A stretch of 64,000 nt of DNA from Variovorax paradoxus EPS (GTDB lineage Bacteria > Pseudomonadota > Gammaproteobacteria > Burkholderiales > Burkholderiaceae_C). Location of the stretch: assembly GCF_000184745.1 (NCBI RefSeq), contig NC_014931.1:1674001-1738000 (forward strand), written 5' to 3'. The notes below the pieces were generated by a model. The model ran no database searches. It saw only the letters and a list, made by a program, of their open reading frames with translations, and had not been told where the DNA came from. Positions within the stretch are counted from its first letter, which is position 1, and each line of letters begins with the position of its first letter. The position numbers and the translations under genes were made by a program. Positions 56,947 to 64,000 of the stretch are shown here, in pieces.

Positions 56947-58232
56947 CACTTGCCTCCCTTCACGCTCAGGCCGCGCATCGAGGGGCGGTCGTAGAAATCG
57001 ACGCCCGACAGGTCGGCGACGGTGCCGATGTCCTTGTCGCCGCGGCCCGAGAGGTTCACCAGGATCGACTGGTCGGGGCGCATGGTTTTCGCGAGCTTCA
57101 GCGCATAGGCCACGGCGTGGCTGGATTCGAGCGCGGGAATGATGCCCTCCGTTCGACACAGGTAGTGGAAGGCTTCGAGCGCCTCGACGTCGGTGATGCC
57201 GACGTACTCGGCACGGCCGATGTCGGCCAGGTGCGCGTGCTCCGGGCCCACGCCGGGGTAGTCGAGGCCGGCGCTGATGCTGTGCGTCTCGGTGATCTGG
57301 CCGTCCTCGTTCTGCAGCAGGTAGGTGCGGTTGCCGTGCAGCACGCCTGGGCTGCCGCGCAGGATGGAGGCTGCGTGCTTGCCGCTGTCCAGGCCTTCGC
57401 CCGCCGCTTCCACGCCGATGAGCCGGGTGCCGGCGAACGGAATGTAGGGATGGAAGATGCCGATCGCATTGCTGCCGCCGCCCACGCAGGCGACCACCAC
57501 GTCGGGCTGCTTGCCCTCGGCTTCGCCGGTGATGCCGTCGGCCGCCAGCATGGCGGGCATTTGCTCGATGCACTCGGTGCCGATCACGCTCTGGAAGTCG
57601 CGCACCATCGTCGGGTAGGGGTGCGGGCCGGCCACGGTGCCGATGATGTAGAAGGTGTTTTCCACATTGGTGACCCAGTCGCGCATCGCCTCGTTGAGCG
57701 CGTCCTTCAGCGTCTTGCTGCCCGATTCGACCGGCACCACGGTCGCGCCGAGCAGGTTCATGCGGTAGACGTTGGGGCTCTGGCGCTTCACGTCCTGGCT
57801 GCCCATGTAGACCACGCATTCCAGGCCGTAGCGCGCGCAGATCGTGGCGGTGGCCACGCCGTGCTGGCCGGCCCCGGTCTCGGCGATCACGCGAGGCTTG
57901 CCCATGCGCCGCGCGAGCATCGCCTGGCCGATCACGTTGTTGATCTTGTGCGCGCCAGTGTGGTTGAGGTCTTCACGCTTGAGGTAGATCTGCGCGCCGC
58001 CCATTTCGCGGCTGGTGCGCGCAGCGTGATAGATCGGCGAGGGCCGGCCGACGAAGTGCTTCAGCTCGTAGTGGAATTCGGCGAGGAACGCCGGATCGTC
58101 CTTGAACTTGGCGTACGCGTCGCGCAGCTCGTTGATCGCGTGGGTGAGCGTTTCGCTTGCGAAGGTGCCGCCGTAGTTGCCGAAGTGGCCGGTGGCGTCG
58201 GGTTGCTGGTAATCCTGGAAATTGCTTTGCAT
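56946..58232 (-). CDS. trpB: Tryptophan synthase beta subunit
   Basis: 428 residues. It joins indole and serine with pyridoxal phosphate. K96 in [10 protein letters not shown] is the Schiff-base lysine; [10 protein letters not shown] and GGGSNAIG are the substrate and phosphate loops. It is about 25 residues longer than many TrpB at the N-terminus ([17 protein letters not shown]). trpF lies 48 bases upstream and trpA overlaps downstream. Confidence 0.98.
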   Translation of the reverse strand: MQSNFQDYQQPDATGHFGNYGGTFASETLTHAINELRDAYAKFKDDPAFLAEFHYELKHFVGRPSPIYHAARTSREMGGAQIYLKREDLNHTGAHKINNVIGQAMLARRMGKPRVIAETGAGQHGVATATICARYGLECVVYMGSQDVKRQSPNVYRMNLLGATVVPVESGSKTLKDALNEAMRDWVTNVENTFYIIGTVAGPHPYPTMVRDFQSVIGTECIEQMPAMLAADGITGEAEGKQPDVVVACVGGGSNAIGIFHPYIPFAGTRLIGVEAAGEGLDSGKHAASILRGSPGVLHGNRTYLLQNEDGQITETHSISAGLDYPGVGPEHAHLADIGRAEYVGITDVEALEAFHYLCRTEGIIPALESSHAVAYALKLAKTMRPDQSILVNLSGRGDKDIGTVADLSGVDFYDRPSMRGLSVKGGK

Positions 58233-58280
58233 GGTTCTCGATCGTTGGGCCGCAGCCCGAATGACGATCGGGTGCGGCGG

Positions 58281-58982
58281 CTAACTGGAGAAGGACGAGG
58301 CGTCTGCTGCTCTGACGGCTGCGACGAATTGCCGGATCTTTCCGGCGTCCTTCAGGCCCTTGTTCCCGGGACCGTCGATTTCGACGCCCGAGCTCACATC
58401 AACGGACAGCGTCTTGCAGCGCGTCCGCAGGATGCGAATGCCATCGCTCACGTTTGCAGGTGTGAGCCCACCACTCAAGACGAGGTGAGCGTCGACGGCG
58501 GGTGGAAGAAGTGACCAATCGAAAGCCTTGCCGCCACCGCCATAACCTTCGACATGCGCGTCGAGCAGGATGGCCTGGGCGTGGGAGTAATCGGACGCGT
58601 ATTTTACGAGGTCGAAGCCGGCACCGGCAGCCCCCAGCGGAATGCGGGCGGCGCGCATGTAGCGAAAGAGGCCGGGGCCGGTGGCTTCCTCGCACTGTTC
58701 GGGCGTCTCTTCGCCATGGAACTGTGCGATGGCGCCCTTCACGCGGGCAAGCGACGCTATGACTTTGGGAGCATCCTCGTTCACGAACAGCAGCACTGGC
58801 GTGATGAAGGGGGGGAGGCGAGCGGCAAGTTCGGCGGCACGTTCAGCCGTGATGGCGCGAGGGCTTTTGGTGTAGAGCACGAAACCGACGGCATCGGCAC
58901 CCGCTTCGACCGCGGCATCCACGTCGGCCTCGCGCGTGAGGCCACAGATCTTGATGCGGGTGCGGGGGAGCGATGACGTCAT
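58281..58982 (-). CDS. trpF: Phosphoribosylanthranilate isomerase
   Basis: 233 residues, TIM barrel. It isomerises phosphoribosylanthranilate in tryptophan synthesis. KICGLT carries the catalytic cysteine C13, and LSVDVSSGVE carries the catalytic aspartate. FHGEE and LSGGLTPANV are typical. The start overlaps the truA stop (ATGA), the usual order in betaproteobacteria. Confidence 0.96.
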   Translation of the reverse strand: MTSSLPRTRIKICGLTREADVDAAVEAGADAVGFVLYTKSPRAITAERAAELAARLPPFITPVLLFVNEDAPKVIASLARVKGAIAQFHGEETPEQCEEATGPGLFRYMRAARIPLGAAGAGFDLVKYASDYSHAQAILLDAHVEGYGGGGKAFDWSLLPPAVDAHLVLSGGLTPANVSDGIRILRTRCKTLSVDVSSGVEIDGPGNKGLKDAGKIRQFVAAVRAADASSFSS

Positions 58983-59800
58983 GGCGGGCCATCATAAGGA
59001 GCGCCGCCAGCCTGCAGCGTGGCCTCGGCCGGCAGACCCCACTTGGCGTCGTACAACGGGCCGAGGAAGTACAAACCGTCCGCGGAGAAGGTGGGCGCAG
59101 CCACCTTGCGGCTGCGCGCCTCGAGCACCTCGGCGATCCACTCGGGCCGCTCATCGCCGCGGCCGATGCGCACGAGGCAGCCCATCAGGTTGCGGATCAT
59201 GTGGTGCAGGAAGGCGTCGGCCTCGAATTCGAAGTGCCAGCGGCAGCGCTCGCCGTCGCCGACACGCGTGATCTCGATGCGGCGCAGATTCTTCACAGGC
59301 GATTTGGCCTGGCAGGCCGAGGCGCGGAACGAACTGAAGTCATGCGTGCCGATGAGCACCGCGGCGGCTTTGCGCATCGCATCGCCATCGAGCGGATGCA
59401 TCGACCAGCCGACCCGGCCCGAATCCAGGCTCGGCCGCACCGGCGATTGCGACAGCACGTAGAGGTAGCGGCGCGCGAGGGCACTGGCGCGGCAATGGAA
59501 CTCGTCGGGCACCGGCTGGGCCCACTGCACCGCGATGTCGTCGGGCAGGAAGCGGTTGGTGCCGCGCATCCAGGAGAAGGGTTCGCGTTCGATCTCGGTG
59601 TCGAAGTGCACCACCTGCATCAGCGCATGCACGCCGGCATCGGTCCGGCCGGCGCACAGCGTGCCGATGCGACCAGATGGGTCGGCGGCGAACTTCGCGA
59701 GGGCCGCTTCGAGCTTGTCCTGCACCGTGCGGCCCGAGCGCTGGCTCTGCCAGCCCTCGTACGCCTGGCCGTTGTAGCGGATGCCGAGCGCCAGCCTCAC
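58979..59800 (-). CDS. truA: tRNA pseudouridine(38-40) synthase
   Basis: 273 residues. It modifies positions 38-40 of the tRNA anticodon arm. The nucleophile is D54 in CAGRTDAGVHA; FHCRASALARRYLYVL and HHMIRNLMGCLVRIG are family motifs. It lies between fimV (27 bases upstream) and trpF, which it overlaps by four bases. Confidence 0.96.
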   Translation of the reverse strand: MRLALGIRYNGQAYEGWQSQRSGRTVQDKLEAALAKFAADPSGRIGTLCAGRTDAGVHALMQVVHFDTEIEREPFSWMRGTNRFLPDDIAVQWAQPVPDEFHCRASALARRYLYVLSQSPVRPSLDSGRVGWSMHPLDGDAMRKAAAVLIGTHDFSSFRASACQAKSPVKNLRRIEITRVGDGERCRWHFEFEADAFLHHMIRNLMGCLVRIGRGDERPEWIAEVLEARSRKVAAPTFSADGLYFLGPLYDAKWGLPAEATLQAGGAPYDGPP

Positions 59801-59827
59801 GAATTCAGGAACGGAAACAGCAATGGC

Positions 59828-62602
59828 TCAGCGCAGTTCCGCGAGCAGTTGCTTGGCTTGCGACTTGAGGTCGCCAGCGCTTTCGGCTTCGACTTCCTCG
59901 ACCAGCGAACGCGCGCCTTCGACGTCGCCGATGGCTTGCAGTTCGCGCGCCAGTGAGAGCTTGACGGCGTGGGGGCTGTCTTCGCCTTCGTCGTCGAACG
60001 CGCTGGCGGCGCGCGCCGGTTCGGACGCACCGTTGGAGCGGGCCGGCAGGCCTGCCAGGGCGCTCATGTCGAACTCGATGAAGCCCGAGTCGGCAGGCAA
60101 CGCATTGCCCAGCGTAGCTGGACGCGTGTTGTCCGCATCGTTCAGGTTCAAGGGGCGCGTATTGGGCGTGAGGGCGCCGGGGGCCGTGTCGAAATCGTTC
60201 TCGAGGTCGACGGGCGGCGTCACATGGCCATTGGACAGCGGTGCTGCGGGGCGTGCCGTCGTCGGAGCGGGTGCATAGGCCGACTTCGGCAGGCTCGCGC
60301 CGACCGGTGCGTGGCTTGGTGCCGGTGCCAGCGGCATCGGTTGGCTCAGGTCCAGGTCGAAGTCCAGCGGTGCCACGGAAGGCACGAAGGCCGGCGGCGG
60401 GGCCGAGGCAATCGGCGGCGGTGCAACGGGCGTCGGCACTGCGGCCACTGGCGGCTTGGCGGCGGACGCCAAGGCGCCTGCGAAGGCGGCCGTTTCGGCC
60501 TGGCTTGCGCTGCGGGGCGCGCCCGATTCGTACAGCGGGTTGCCCGGATCGAGGTCCTTGCCCATGTCGACTACGCGGTTCCAGTCGGAACCCGAGCCGC
60601 CGGTCAGCTTGTGCACTTCGGTGGCCAGGCCTTCGTAGGCGCGCACATCACGGCGCTTGGCGTGGATCTCGAGCAGCTTGAGGTGGATGGCGGTGCGGTC
60701 CGGGTTCAGGCGCAGTGCTTCGCGCAGGATTTCCTCGGCTTGCAGGTCGCGGCCGTAGGCCAGGTAGACGTCCGCTTCGGCGACGGGATCAACGTCGCCC
60801 GCATCGAGCTGGCTCGGCGAGTAAGACAGCGACGACACGCTCGAGTCGCCGCGGTGCTTGGTGTCGACCGATTCGCCGCCGCTGGCACCGAAGAACGAGT
60901 CTTTCGGAATGCGGCTCTCGAGGAACACGCTTTCGCTCATTTCCTCCCGGCGGCGGCCCAGCACGCGGTACAGCAGGAAGCCGACCAGGAGCGCAATCAG
61001 CGCGGCGCCGCCGAGCATCAGCGGGTTGTCCAGCAGTTCTTCGAAGAAGCTGCGTTCCGGCGGCGGAGGCGGAGCGGCCTTGACCACCGGCTTTGGAGCG
61101 GCAGCCGGTGCAGGCGTCGCGACCGCGGCGCTGGCGGCTGCCGCGGGCACTGCGGCCGCAGCGTTGGTGGCGGGGGGCGTGACGGCCGGGTCCGCTGCTG
61201 GCGCAGGCGTGGGTGCGGCCGTTGCCTCAGGCGTCGGTGCGGCGGCTGCCGCTGCGGGAGCGGGTGCTGCCACAGGTGCGGGCGTGGGGGCAGGGACAAC
61301 GACTGCTGGCGCCGGGTTGGCGGCGACCGGCGGCGGCGTCGTGGCGCTGGTTGATGGCGTCGGCACAGGAATGCCGGGCGCGGCAGGTGCTGGTGCGGCA
61401 GCGGGTGCCGAGGAGCCGGCGCCAGCCTTGAGCTTGTTCAGCTCGTTGATGTTCTTGGACAGCTCCGCCATGCGGTTGCTGCTTTCTTGCGCCTGGCGGG
61501 CCTGCGCGATCTTTTCGTCGGCTGCACGGGTGGAAGCGCTGCCTTGCGAAATCGTGAGCTTGTCGGGGGCGCTGGCCGCTGCATTGCGGTCTTCGACGTT
61601 CGCCTGCAGCTTGCCTGAGGCCTTGCGGCTGGCGGCGGCGACGTTCGACGTCGGTGCGTTCTCTGCGAGGCGCTGGCGGTAGTTGCCGAAGTCGCGGCTT
61701 TGCGCGGTGACCGTGCGGCGTGCCTCGGCGGCGGGAACGGCGCTCGCTTCGGTGGCGCCCGGCAGTTCGAGCACGGCGCCTGCCTTGATGCGGTTGACGT
61801 TGCCGCCAATGAACGCATCGGGGTTGGCGAGCAGCAGGGCGACCAGCATCTGGTCGAGCGACACGTCGGCCGGCTTGTGGGCACCGGCAATCTTGCCGGC
61901 GGTATCGCCGCGCTGAACCGTGACTTGCTCGCCGCCCGCGCGGGGCGCCGTTGCTGCCGCCGCTGCAGGAGCGGTGGCCGGGGTTGCGGGTGCGGGCGCA
62001 GCTGCTGCGACGGGGGGCGCTGCGGATGCGACGGCCGCGGCACGTTCACGGCGTGCGCGGGCTGCCGCCACGGCAGGGCGCTCGACCGGGGTGCTGATCT
62101 GGGGAGCGATCGGCACGGCCGGAGCCGCCGCCTGTCGCGTGACCGGCGGATCGAGCAGCACGGTGTAGTCGCGAACGATGCGGCCCGAGGAGCCGTTGGC
62201 TTCGAGCAGCAGGTCGATGAAGGGGTCGCTGAGCGGGCGGCTGCCGCTCAGGCGCACCACATACTGGCCGCCCGCACGGCGCTGCAGCGTCGCCTTGACG
62301 TCGCCCAATGCCGAGTTGTAGGGGATGCCTGCGTTCTTGAAGGCTTCAGGGGTGGCGATGTTGATCTTCAGGCCGTCCGCTTCGGCGGCCGCGATCTCGG
62401 TCACATCGATCTCTGCGCGAAGCGGTTCACCCAGCGCCGATTGCACCTTCAACTGCCCCAGCGTGAACGCGCTGGCGTCGGTGCTGGCCATTCCCAGGGC
62501 CACGGCGGCGGCCGCACCCAGGATGGAAAGGCGCCAACCGCTGAACGATGGGGAGGGGCGAACGGCCGATGGGCGGGCCGCGGGCAACAGATGTCTTGTC
62601 AT
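59828..62602 (-). CDS. fimV: FimV/HubP-family polar hub protein
   Basis: 924 residues. A signal-type segment (LSILGAAAAVALGMASTDASA) leads to the FimV N-terminal domain (FTLGQLKVQSALGEPLRAEI), then a LysM-like peptidoglycan-binding region (GEQVTVQRGDTAGKIAG). Pro/Ala-rich linkers and a coiled coil (about 360-400) follow, then one membrane segment (LMLGGAALIALLVGFLLYRV) and a cytoplasmic part with a TPR-like unit (DVYLAYGRDLQAEEILREAL). The C-terminus has the FimV cap motif (GDVEGARSLVEEVEAES). It organises type IV pili and chemotaxis proteins at the cell pole. It lies between asd and truA, as usual in the order. Confidence 0.93.
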   Translation of the reverse strand: MTRHLLPAARPSAVRPSPSFSGWRLSILGAAAAVALGMASTDASAFTLGQLKVQSALGEPLRAEIDVTEIAAAEADGLKINIATPEAFKNAGIPYNSALGDVKATLQRRAGGQYVVRLSGSRPLSDPFIDLLLEANGSSGRIVRDYTVLLDPPVTRQAAAPAVPIAPQISTPVERPAVAAARARRERAAAVASAAPPVAAAAPAPATPATAPAAAAATAPRAGGEQVTVQRGDTAGKIAGAHKPADVSLDQMLVALLLANPDAFIGGNVNRIKAGAVLELPGATEASAVPAAEARRTVTAQSRDFGNYRQRLAENAPTSNVAAASRKASGKLQANVEDRNAAASAPDKLTISQGSASTRAADEKIAQARQAQESSNRMAELSKNINELNKLKAGAGSSAPAAAPAPAAPGIPVPTPSTSATTPPPVAANPAPAVVVPAPTPAPVAAPAPAAAAAAPTPEATAAPTPAPAADPAVTPPATNAAAAVPAAAASAAVATPAPAAAPKPVVKAAPPPPPERSFFEELLDNPLMLGGAALIALLVGFLLYRVLGRRREEMSESVFLESRIPKDSFFGASGGESVDTKHRGDSSVSSLSYSPSQLDAGDVDPVAEADVYLAYGRDLQAEEILREALRLNPDRTAIHLKLLEIHAKRRDVRAYEGLATEVHKLTGGSGSDWNRVVDMGKDLDPGNPLYESGAPRSASQAETAAFAGALASAAKPPVAAVPTPVAPPPIASAPPPAFVPSVAPLDFDLDLSQPMPLAPAPSHAPVGASLPKSAYAPAPTTARPAAPLSNGHVTPPVDLENDFDTAPGALTPNTRPLNLNDADNTRPATLGNALPADSGFIEFDMSALAGLPARSNGASEPARAASAFDDEGEDSPHAVKLSLARELQAIGDVEGARSLVEEVEAESAGDLKSQAKQLLAELR

Positions 62603-62640
62603 GCTGATAGGGGCGGCTCAGGCCCAGAATTTGTAAGAGG

Positions 62641-62669
62641 ACGTTAGCATCATCACCCCGGGCTGACAA
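62641..62669 (-). promoter_or_regulatory. Candidate fimV promoter
   Basis: On the reverse strand TTGTCA (62669-62664) is followed after 17 bases by TAACGT (62646-62641), about 39 bases before the fimV ATG. The -35 matches five of six consensus bases but the -10 only three, so this is weak. A GTTGC/GCAAC inverted repeat also lies at 62721-62736 in the same 166-base gap. Confidence 0.3.
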
Positions 62670-62768
62670 GGCAATGCGCCTGTTCTACCCAGTGCGCGCA
62701 TACTTACGAACACACTTTTCGTTGCCAAACTGCAACAATTCGGGATTCGAAGGCCTGAGCGACCCGCA

Positions 62769-63911
62769 TCAGGCTTCGAGCAGGATGCGCAGCATGCGGC
62801 GCAGCGGTTCTGCGGCACCCCACAGCAACTGGTCGCCGATGGTGAAGGCGCCGACGTATTCGGGGCCCATCGCCAGCTTGCGGATGCGGCCGACCGGAAT
62901 GTTCATGGTGCCCGTCACCGCCACCGGCGTCAGGTCCTTGAGGGTGGCTTCGCGGGTGTTCGGCACCACGCTGGCCCAAGGGTTGTCCGCGGCGATCATC
63001 GCTTCGATGTCGGCCACAGGCACATCCTTCTTGAGCTTGAAGGTCAGCGCCTGGCTATGGCAGCGCATGGCGCCGATGCGCACGCAGAAACCGTCGACCG
63101 GCACGGCGGCGGTGCCGAAGCCCGCGCCCTGGCCGAGGATCTTGTTGGTTTCGGCGCCGGCCTTCCATTCTTCCTTCGACATGCCGTCGCCCAGGTCCTT
63201 GTCGATCCAGGGGATCAGCGAGCCGCCGAGCGGGGCGCCGAAGTTGGCCGTTTCGGCCGCGCTCAGATTCTGCTGCTTGTGCAGCACCTTGCGGTCGATT
63301 TCGAGAATGGCCGACTTCGGGTCGTCCAGCAGCGCGCGCACTTCGGTGTTGAGGGTGCCGAACTGGGTCAGCAGTTCGCGCATGTGCTGCGCGCCGCCAC
63401 CCGAGGCTGCCTGGTAGGTCATGCTGGTCATCCACTCGACCAGGCCGGCCTTGTAGAGGGCGCCCACGCCCATGAGCATGCAGCTCACGGTGCAGTTGCC
63501 GCCGATCCAGTTCTTGCCGCCGTTGGTGAGGGCGTTCTGGATTACCGGGAGGTTGACCGGGTCCAGCACGATGACCGCGTCGTCCTGCATGCGAAGGGTG
63601 GAGGCGGCGTCGATCCAGTGGCCGGTCCAGCCGGCGGCGCGCAGCTTGGGGAAGACCTCGCTGGTGTAGTCGCCGCCCTGGCAGGTGATGACGATGTCGC
63701 ACTTCTTCAGTGCTTCGATGTCGTTCGCATCCTTCAGCGCGGTTTCGTTCTTGGCCATCGCCGGGGCCTTGCCGCCGGCGTTGGAAGTCGAGAAGAAGAC
63801 TGGCTCGATGAGACCGAAGTCGCCTTCGGCCTGCATGCGGTCCATCAGGACCGAGCCGACCATGCCGCGCCAGCCTACGAGGCCGACCAGAGGTTGAGAT
63901 GCGTTCGCCAT
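62769..63911 (-). CDS. asd: Aspartate-semialdehyde dehydrogenase
   Basis: 380 residues. It reduces aspartyl phosphate to aspartate semialdehyde, the branch point to lysine, diaminopimelate, threonine and methionine. [14 protein letters not shown] is the NADP-binding start, C140 in [12 protein letters not shown] is the nucleophile, and [14 protein letters not shown] holds the catalytic histidine. It belongs to the Gram-negative Asd class. AAGGG lies about nine bases upstream of the ATG. It precedes fimV by 166 bases. Confidence 0.97.
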   Translation of the reverse strand: MANASQPLVGLVGWRGMVGSVLMDRMQAEGDFGLIEPVFFSTSNAGGKAPAMAKNETALKDANDIEALKKCDIVITCQGGDYTSEVFPKLRAAGWTGHWIDAASTLRMQDDAVIVLDPVNLPVIQNALTNGGKNWIGGNCTVSCMLMGVGALYKAGLVEWMTSMTYQAASGGGAQHMRELLTQFGTLNTEVRALLDDPKSAILEIDRKVLHKQQNLSAAETANFGAPLGGSLIPWIDKDLGDGMSKEEWKAGAETNKILGQGAGFGTAAVPVDGFCVRIGAMRCHSQALTFKLKKDVPVADIEAMIAADNPWASVVPNTREATLKDLTPVAVTGTMNIPVGRIRKLAMGPEYVGAFTIGDQLLWGAAEPLRRMLRILLEA

Positions 63912-64000
63912 TTCAGTTTGCCCTTATGAAAAAAGAAAAAGTTGTCTTTTCTTGCCCCCGACTCGTCGAGCCGGGGAGGGGCGTGACGAAGCGGGCTGCG
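63912..64000. other. Non-coding edge upstream of asd
   Basis: 89 bases at the window end. A pure A/G run (63929-63940) lies just upstream of the asd ribosome-binding site, and an imperfect inverted repeat (CCCCG...CTCG / CGAG...CGGGG, 63956-63976) lies further upstream. It could be part of the asd promoter or the 3' end of the neighbouring gene. Nothing firmer can be said. Confidence 0.3.

Overview
The window is GC-rich, tightly packed bacterial chromosome. Gene order and protein content point to a betaproteobacterium of the Burkholderiales, most likely Comamonadaceae and Variovorax-like. This is inferred from the blocks hemCDXY next to ppc, rluC divergent from rne, yceD-rpmF-plsX-fabHDG-acpP-fabF, rpoE-rseAB-mucD, lepA-lepB-rnc-era-recO-pdxJ-acpS-nagZ, and asd-fimV-truA-trpFBA-accD. 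I saw no rRNA, tRNA, CRISPR array, transposase or phage gene. Almost everything is single-copy housekeeping sequence, interrupted by small accessory islands.

Layout. 1-5041 is an accessory stretch: a partial HxlR regulator, a tautomerase, a GNAT-MFS pair, a LysR regulator and a second MFS exporter. 5042-12632 holds ppc with a small membrane protein gene behind it, divergent from the haem genes hemC-hemD-hemX-hemY. 12645-15168 is a divergent MFS exporter/LysR pair. 15217-18504 is rne (RNase E), with a 546-base upstream gap facing rluC. 19051-22229 is a forward run: rluC, a HAD phosphatase, a Rieske protein and an S49 peptidase. 22246-24736 is a reverse run: yceF/maf, an RsmI-like methyltransferase and an MFS gene.

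24820-31315 is the fatty-acid and phospholipid cluster. It continues through a YgfX-like membrane protein into the envelope-stress block rpoE-rseA-rseB-mucD (to 35867). A 522-base non-coding gap (35868-36389) then carries DnaA-box-like sites, a promoter-like sequence and two intrinsic terminators before lepA. 36390-44333 is lepA, lepB, a DUF4845 gene, rnc, era, recO, pdxJ, acpS and nagZ, many with 4-base stop/start overlaps.

44323-52109 is the most distinctive island. It holds two paralogous two-domain glycosyltransferases, an internally duplicated glycosyltransferase-like protein, a YgjP-like metallopeptidase coupled to a YegD-like Hsp70, and a SAM methyltransferase coupled to one glycosyltransferase behind lysS. 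53809-55067 has a LON-domain protein divergent from yggT. 55164-63911 is a reverse run of asd, fimV, truA, trpF, trpB, trpA and accD.

How the genes work together: hemC and hemD make uroporphyrinogen III. PlsX, FabH, FabD, FabG, AcpP, FabF, AcpS and AccD cover most of type II fatty-acid synthesis and phosphatidate entry. RpoE, RseA, RseB and MucD form the envelope-stress circuit. TrpF, TrpB and TrpA complete tryptophan synthesis. Asd feeds lysine, threonine, methionine and diaminopimelate synthesis. The island at 44-52 kb looks like an uncharacterised surface-glycan or protein-glycosylation module. That function is inferred from domain architecture only.
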